Source: Spongilla lacustris (lineage: Eukaryota > Porifera > Demospongiae > Spongillida > Spongillidae). From it: a stretch of 64,000 nt of DNA. The stretch covers positions 5,415,924 through 5,479,923 of the forward strand of contig OX442434.1 of NCBI GenBank assembly GCA_949361645.1, given 5' to 3'. Shown piece by piece: positions 24,801 through 33,800 of this stretch. The notes beneath the pieces are model-generated. The model was not told the DNA's origin, did not search any database, and saw only the letters and a list, made by a program, of their open reading frames with translations. The translations under genes were made by a program, and so were the position numbers. Position 1 is the first letter of the stretch, and each line of letters starts with the position of its first letter.

Positions 24801-27800
24801 AGGAGAGGAGGAAGAAGAGGAAGGGGAGGAGCGAAGAGGAAGGAGAGGAAGGAAGGAGAGGAAGGAGAGGAGGGAAGGAGAGGAGGGAAGAAGAGGAAGG
24901 AGAGGAAGGAGAGGAGGGAAGAAGAGGAAGGAGAGGAGGGAAGGAGAGGAAGGAGAGGAGCGAAGGAGAGGAAGGAGAGGAGGGAAGGAGAGGAAGGAGA
25001 GGAAGGAGAGGAGGGAAGAAGAGGAAGGAGAGGAGGGAAGGAGAGGAAGGAGAGGAGCGAAGGAGAGGAAGGAGAGGAGGGAAGAAGAGGAAGGAGAGGA
25101 AGGGGAGGAAGGAGAGGAGGGAAGGAGAGGAAGAAGAGGAGTAAAGAGGAAGGAGAGGAGGGAAGATGAGGAAGGAGAGGAGTGAAGAGGAAGGAGAGGA
25201 GGGAAGGAGAGGAAGGAGAGGAGGGAAGAAGAGGAAGGAGAGGAGGGAAGGAGAGGAAGGAGAGGAGGGAAGAAGAGGAAGGAGAGGAGGGAAGAAGAGG
25301 AAGGAGAGGAGGGAAGATGAGGAAGGAGAGGAGCGAAGAGGAAGGAGAGGAGGGAAGGAGAGGAAGGAGAGGAGGGAAGAAGAGGAAGAAGAGGAGAGAA
25401 GAAGAGGAAGGGGAGGAGCGAAGAGGAAGGAGAGGAGGGAAGGAGAGGAAGGAGAGGAAGGAAGAAGAGGAAGAAGAGGAGAGAAGAAGAGGAAGGGGAG
25501 GAGCGAAGAGGAAGGAGAGGAAGGAAGGAGAGGAAGGAGAGGAGGGAAGGAGAGGAAGGAGAGGAGGGAAGGAGAGGAAGGAGAGGAGGGAAGGAGAGGA
25601 AGGAGAGGAGGGAAGGAGAGGAAGGAGAGGAGGGAAGGAGAGGAAGGAGAGGAGGGAAGGAGAGGAAGGAGAGGAGGGAAGGAGAGGAAGGAGAGGAGGG
25701 AAGAAGAGGAAGGAGAGGAGGGAAGGAGAGGAAGGAGAGGAAGGGAGGAAGGAGAGGAGGGAAGGAGAGGAAGAAGAGGAGTAAAGAGGAAGGAGAGGAG
25801 GGAAGATGAGGAAGGAGAGGAGGGAAGGAGAAGAAGGAGAGGAGGGAAGGAGAGGAAGGAGAGGAGGGAAGGAGAGGAAGGAGAGGAGGGAAGGAGAGGA
25901 AGGAGAGGAGGGAAGGAGAGGAAGGAGAGGAAGGAGAGGAAGGGGAGGAGGGATGAAGAGGATGTGAGTGAAACAAAATGAGATGCAGCAGTGCCAATGG
26001 ATGGCAGCTGTTGGCAGGCACACCTCAGCATCCACAGTAGATGCCTTACAGTAAAGAGGTGGAGCAAACAGTGACCTCACAGAGAAGCTTGTTGCAAAGA
26101 CAAATCCTTTGGCACTGGAAAAGAAATTATTTAAGCATCAACTTCCCAAAACAGATCACCGTATCTTTTACTGGCTAAGCAGACTTCATTCATTAAACAT
26201 CACTCTCACATTTAAAAACAAAGCACTGATCTTTGTAGGACCTACTGAAAGAAATCTAGATTTGGTCATAGATTTTGAAGGGAATAAAAATGTCAACAGC
26301 TTAAAGCAAGGAGGGTGGTGGTGTTAGGGGTGGGTGTTGATAGGCAACATATTGCAATGCATCCTTTGTAACCAATGGAAGTAACACTCACATGGGAACA
26401 TGCCTGCAAGTATGCATGTGTTGGTTCACATGGGAAGGATACAGAGGCCATGCACGATACAGAGGTCATGCACGATACAGAGGTCATGCACGATACAGCG
26501 GTCATGCACGATACAGAGGTCATGCACGATACAGAGGTCATGCACGATACAGAGGTCATGCACGATACAGAGGTCATGCACGATACAGAGGTCATGCACG
26601 ATACAGAGGTTATGCACGATACAGTGCACGATACAGAGGTCATGCACGATACAGAGGTCATGCACGATACAGAGGTCATGTATGATACAGAGGTCATGCA
26701 CGATACAGAGGTCATGTACGATACAGAGGTCATGCACGATATGGAGGTCATGTACGATACAGAGGTCATGCACGATACACCGTTATTTCAGTCTGAGTAT
26801 TGACCTTGACGCTTGGAATGGCAAATACTTGTTATGAACACGACCGAACAGGAGGACCCTCCCACAGCTTAGATCTTCCCTCAAACAGCTTACCTGTCCA
26901 ACTTGTCCGCCTTCATCCCCCACAGAGAAATTGAGGTTGCATCCAGCTGGTACCCAGGTAAGCAGACACGCCCCCCTCCACCGCTGGTCCGCAGCAGTCT
27001 CTTGTACGCTCCGCGGTTGACCACGTGCCTGGCCACAGGGTTATCGGGGGTGGAGGTCACGCGAAGTAACTCCATATCGAAGAAAATGACGTTGGCATAG
27101 GAGATGTCAGGAGCAATGACCCGGACACATCCCACTGAGGCCTCCACAGCTGGCCACTGGGTGGGACCAGGGAGTCCAGGCTTGGCCTTGGAGGGTGGAA
27201 TACAACCATTTACATAGGTGTTGGGACAATGCATGATAGGGATGAGGTGTGGGAGGTGTGAGGGAGGGATGAGGGAGGGATGATGGGAGGTGTGGGAGGG
27301 ATGATGGGAGGTGTGAGGGAGGGATGATGGGAGGTGTGAGGGAGGGATGATGGGAGGTGTAAGGGAGGGATGATGGGAGGTGTGAGGGAGGGATGATGGG
27401 AGGGATGATGGGAGGTGTGAGGGAGGGATGATGGGAGGGATGATGGGAGGGATGATGGGAGGTGTGAGGGAGGGATGATGGGAGGGATGATGGGAGGTGT
27501 GAGGGAGGGATGATGGGAGGTAAGGGGTGATGTGGATGAAAGGTTAGTTGTTTTACCTTTTCTGTTCTGAACTGTGGCAATATTGCAGAGACAATCTCCC
27601 TCACGTCTTCAACAAGGGGTATCCAGAGCACCACCTCAAAAGGCTGGATGTTCAGACCAAGTCTACTAGCTCTAGGGTGTGTGACGTTGCTGGCTGCTTT
27701 GAACTCCACCTGTACAAAGGTTGGCACAAAGCCGCACCCACTGCCCTCACGGGAGGCCATGTGCAGAGAGGGAAGACAAGTGCTTATGACAGTGGAGCAG

Positions 27801-30800
27801 AGCTTTGGAAGAACAGAGCCTGTGGAAGAGAAGACCTTCCCGCTTGTAAGGAGTGGTCTCCAAATGGAGTTGTCCTCTGAGCACAAGTAGGTGCACTCAG
27901 CTGATGTGACTTTGAGCTGGGTGGTGGTGGTGGTAGTGGTGGTGGTGATGGTGGACCTACCCTGCACATCCACACTGAAAGTGATGCCCTCAATATCAAC
28001 AGAGAGTTTTGAGGTTGGGTGGGTGTGGCCCGACACAAAGCGCAAGTTCACGGAGAGCTTCGGAAGGGTGAACCCAAACCAGAGAGAAGACCAGCTGGTG
28101 GGGCAGAGCAGAGCTGAAGAGGTGGAGGTAGCCACACTCTCAGAGGGGGCTGGAAATGTGGTGACAGTGTGAGTGGAGGGTGTAGGTGAGACAGAGGAAA
28201 GGACAGACAGGGGAGGGGCAGTCCCTGGGGTGATGTCCTCCTGCTCCTCCGGTCTCTCCTCCTCCTCCTCCACCTCCTCTAGGGATGAGGTGGTGTGCAG
28301 GTGGGAGAAGGTGTGTATCAGTGATTCAGCTGCTGCCTTCAGCAAGCTTGCCTGAGGACCGAGTGATATGTGGTGAGCAAAGGGTTAAACATGTGACCAG
28401 GTGATATATGGTGAGCAAAGCATTAAACATGTAACCAGGTGATATGTGGTGAGCAAAGGGTTAAACATGTGACCAGGTGATATGGTGAGCAAAGCATTAA
28501 ACATGTGATCAGGTGATGTGGTAAGCAAAGCATTAAACATGTGACCAGGTGATATGGTGAGCAAAGGGTTAAACATGTGACCAGGTGATATGCGGTGAGC
28601 AAAGCATTAAACATGTGACCAGGTGATATGGTGAGCAAAGGGTTAAACATGTGACCAGGTGATATGTGGTGAGCAAAGGGTTAAACATGTGACCAGGTGA
28701 TATGTGGTGAGCAAAGGGTTAAACATGTGACCAGGTGATATGCGGTGAGCAAAGCATTAAACATGTGACCAGGTGATATGTGGTGAGCAAAGCATTAAAC
28801 ATGTGACCAGGTGATATGTGGTGAGCAAAGGGTTAAACATGTGACCAGGTGATATGTGGTGAACAAAGCATTAAACATGTGACCAGGTGATATGCCGTGA
28901 GCAAAGGGTTAAACATGTGACCAGGTGATATGTGGTGAACAAAGCATTAAACATGTGACCAGGTGATATGCCGTGAACAAAGGGTAAACATGTGACCAGG
29001 TGATATGTGGTGAACAAAGGGTTAAACATGTGACCAGGAGATATGCCGTGAGCAAAGGGTTAAACATGTGACCAGGTGATATGTGGTGAGCAAAGCATTA
29101 AACATGTGACCAGGTGATATGCCGTGAGCAAAGCATTAAACATGTGACCAGGTGATATGTGGTGAACAAAGCATTAAACATGTGACCAGGTGATATGTGG
29201 TGAGCAAAGGGTTAAACATGTGACCAGGTGATATGTGGTGAACAAAGCATTAAACATGTGACCAGGTGATATGCCGTGAGCAAAGGGTTAAACATGTGAC
29301 CAGGTGATATGTGGTGAACAAAGCATTAAACATGTGACCAGGTGATATGCCGTGAGCAAAGGGTTAAACATGTGACCAGGTGATATGTGGTGAACAAAGG
29401 GTTAAACATGTGACCAGGAGATATGCCGTGAGCAAAGGGTTAAACATGTGACCAGGTGATATGTGGTGAGCAAAGCATTAAACATGTGACCAGGTGATAT
29501 GTGGTGAGCAAAGGGTTAAACATGTGACCAGGTGATATGGTGAGCAAAGCATTAAACATGTGACCAGGTGATATGCCGTGAACAAAGGGTAAACATGTGA
29601 CCAGGTGATATGTGGTGAGCAAAGGGTTAAACATGTAACCAGGTGATATGGTGAGCAAAGCATTAAACATGTAATGCTGTACATCAATGAATTGATTGTA
29701 GTGTAGAAATGTAAATTAACTTGTTTTAAACATTTTGTCATCAACAGCTACACTATACGTTGCATACAGCTATACTGTACATGTATATAAACCATAGTGC
29801 ACATACAGCTGATGTAAGGGTGGGTTGGGAGGAGGTGGATAAAGTAAGGGTGGTTTGGGTAAGGGATAACCATTGCACTCGTGCAAACAAACCTGGGATT
29901 TGGAAAGGTTGATGACTAGAGATGGCACTACCACTTGGAACATCACTCCCTGATGAACCGACCCAGTCATTGCCATGGTAACCTCTCCACTGGTGGGCTC
30001 CAATATGAACTGAGATGCCCCATCTTGGAGGGTGAAGAGACAGAGCAGGCTAGCCCGACACTCCCAGGGCAAGGTGTCCAACAGCACTCCCTTCAGCACC
30101 GGCTGGTCCAGGATGTGACCATGTGTGGACCCCAGCTGAACTGATGGCAAAACCAAGACCACAGCTGGTACAGCCTGCTTGTCCAGGGATAAGGGCACCT
30201 GCTGCAGGGACAGTGCTGGGAATGTGTCAGCCTCAGCCCCATCTAGTGGAGGTGTAGTAATGATATGATGGTAGGAGATACACACACACACACACACACA
30301 GACACACACACACACACACAGACACACCCACCCACACCCACACACAGGACACACACACACATACATATACACATATATACACACACAAACCACATGCACA
30401 CACATACACACATACATACACACATACACAGACACACACAACACATACACACAGACACACACATGTGCACACACACACACACATACATGTATACACACAC
30501 ACTAACCAGATGGCAGTACCTTGGAACTGTGTGACCTGTGTAGCCATGATGAGTGAAGGACTCATTTTGACCTACAGGGGGCCCAGAGTGTACATGTATT
30601 AGTACCCATGTATTTGTCCCTTAGAACTACACCCAATTTGATCCAGATGTGAAAATATTTTACATAACCACACCCATTTGACCCAGGTGTCAATATGTCG
30701 GTACAACATTGCTAAAAAAATTAAAAACAAAAAAACGAAAAAACCTACTTGTCCTACAGTGTCAGTACGGCATACCGATTAAAATAGCTACATGTGCTAA

Positions 30801-33800
30801 AATATCAACAGCACTGCAAACACATTAATCATTTCCTCCATCCCCTTCCCAAAAGAATATCTTGCAAGTTGCTGCTATTACATGTTCACAGACATACATG
30901 CAGAAACTGCACATGTACCACACCACTGTGTACATATACCCCATACAGCTAAACTGTACTTAACCTTGAAGGGGTGGAAAATAAGCCATTGGGTAGGAGG
31001 AGACAAGCATAAATCATAGGGTGGAGGGAATGGGAAAGAAAGAACCATGAGGGGGAACATGGAGGAGATGCATAACTATAGCTCCTGATAGGGATGAAAG
31101 AAACAACATACAGACAGAAGATGTGTTGCATACACACTGGCATGCATATTGAAGCAGTCTGTACCTTGATCACAAGCATTCTGACCACTGTGAGCCAGTC
31201 CTTGTGTTCCTGGACATGTTCCTCCTCAGGGGGAGGTGTGGTCGGAGGAGTCAGGGAGACAGATCCAGCAGCTGATGCCATCGAAGTAAGCACTTCTGAG
31301 ATGTGTGCGTTATGTATGTTGTGTGCACGTGCATATGTTGTGTGCATGTGCGTATGTTGTGTGCATGTGTGCATGTGCGTGTGTTGTGTGTATGTGCGTA
31401 TGTTGTGTGTATGTGCGTATGTTGTGTGCATGTACGTATGTTGTGTGTATGTGCGTATGTTGTGTGTATGTGTGCATGTGCGTATGTTGTGTGCATGTGC
31501 GTATGTTGTGTGTATGTGCGTATGTTGTGTGTATGTACGTATGTTGTGTGTATGTGTGCATGTGCATATGTTGTGTGTATGTGCGTATGTGTGTATGTGC
31601 GTATTCATGAATGCTCGTTACCAGCTCTGATATGTTTCATTTCAATGCTTAACTGTGAGCAACACAATGGTTTGCTAATCACATGTTATACAATGATGTA
31701 TCAAATGTATCATTCAAATCAATTATCATCGCACAATATTTGATTGACTACAACACTTAACTTCACTATGTTGTACTGATCATTAGTATTTGAGCCTAGC
31801 TAGCTATGATCATTAGTATTTGAGCCTAGCTAGCTATGATCATTAGTATTTGAGCCTAGCCAGCTATGATCATTAGTATTTGAGCCTAGCTAGCTATGAT
31901 CATTAGTATTTGAGCCTAGCCAGCTATGATCATTAGTATTTGAGCCTAGCTAGCTATGATCATTAGTATCTGAGCCTAGCTAGCTACGATCATTAGTACT
32001 TGAGCCTAGCCAGCTATGATCATTAGTATCTGAGCCTAGCTAGCTACGATCATTAGTATTTGAGCCTAGCCAGCTATGATCATTAGTATCTGAGCCTAGC
32101 TAGCTATGATCATTAGTATTTGAGCCTAGCCAGCTATGATCATTAGTATCTGAGCCTAGCTAGCTATGATCATTAGTATTTGAGCCTAGCCAGCTATGAT
32201 CATTAGTATCTGAGCCTAGCTAGCTATGATCATTAGTATTTGAGCCTAGCTAGCTATGATCATTAGTATTTGAGCCTAGCCAGCTATGATCATTAGTATC
32301 TGAGCCTAGCTAGCTAAGATCATTAGTATCTGAGCCTAGCTAGCTATGATCATTAGTATTTGAGCCTAGCCAGCTATGATCATTAGTATCTGAGCCTAGC
32401 TAGCTATGATCATTAGTATCTGAGCCTAGCTAGCTACGATCATTAGTATTTGAGCCTAGCTAGCTATGATCATTAGTATTTGAGCCTAGCTAGCTACGAT
32501 CATTAGTATCTGAGCCTAGCTAGCTACGATCATTAGTATTTGAGCCTAGCCAGCTATGATCATTAGTATCTGAGCCTAGCTAGCTATGATCATTAGTATT
32601 TGAGTCTAGCTAGCTAGCTATGATCATTAGTATTTGAGCCTAGCTAGCTATGATCATTAGTATTTGAGCCTAGCTAGCTACGATCATTAGTATCTGAGCC
32701 TAGCTAGCTACGATCATTAGTATTTGAGCCTAGCCAGCTATGATCATTAGTATCTGAGCCTAGCTAGCTATGATCATTAGTATTTGAGCCTAGCTAGCTA
32801 TGATCATTAGTATTTGAGCCTAGCTAGCTAGTCCAATTTCAAACACAAAGTTGTAAGTATTGCTTAGATTTAACACAGTAATTCACTGCACTATGACGTC
32901 CAATGGTGTGCATTAAATAGAAACATGTGCCCACGTGCACGTGCACGAATAGCCCTGTACCTTCTGTAGCTTTATCAGGTGGCACAGTGAGAAGGTCAAT
33001 AGGAAGGGCCCTGATGTAGTCAAGGAATGCTGGCTCCAGGCTGGTACCAAAACCAGACACAGTTAGCTGGAGAACAGGAAACATCTTCTCTATTAGGCAG
33101 ATGGAAGAGATGCAGGAATGAACTAGACACGAGGAATGCATATACAGGTAGGACCACATGACCAAAAGCTTACATCATTGCTTACCTTGTTGGGTTTCAC
33201 TCGGAATGGACAAAAAGCTCTCAATTAAGTTCTCCCCTTGCTGGTCAAGCTGTGCACCTTGCACCCACCTGGCCGACTCAAAGGGTCCACAGAGTACCAG
33301 GGCCTTCTTGCCAATATCCTCCCCTCCACTCCCTCCTCCTCCAAGCACCCAGGCACACACACCCTTGACCACCAAGGAGTAGGACGTGAAGCCCTCTGAA
33401 GTGGCCCTCTCCAGCTCCACACCCTTCACAGTAAGGCTGACAGCCTCGCCCAGATGATGGGCCTGGGGAGGAGGCACTATGCGGTGGGTGGCGGCGGCAG
33501 CTGGCCACACCCTCCATGAGGAGGCGAGGCTAAATATAACAGACAGCTGTTGGAGGGAGGCCGTCACATCCACAACCTGTAAGGCCAGCCCCAAACAGGT
33601 TGGCACGAATGCCCCCACACCCCCTGCTGCCTGGGAGTGGTACGTCAGAGTCACATGGGGGACTGACACACACCGGTCCAGAGCATCACGGCCCAGGAGG
33701 GAGACGAGGGTGACAAAGTGAATGACAGGGTTAAACTGGGTGCACAGGTCAACCTCCGTGGAGCTGAGCTCAACACTGGCATGGAAGCGTTGGGATATGT

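Noticed and set aside
23644..26080. Open frames of 790-807 residues on the minus strand and of 400 residues on the plus strand
   Set aside because: They are translations of a purine/pyrimidine simple repeat that lacks stop codons by composition; parts overlap VPS13B exon 11 by chance. No domain, no codon signature.
31785..32833. Regular 30-bp repeats that could suggest a CRISPR array
   Set aside because: Units are head-to-tail without unique spacers, and the array lies in an animal gene intron. It is a minisatellite.
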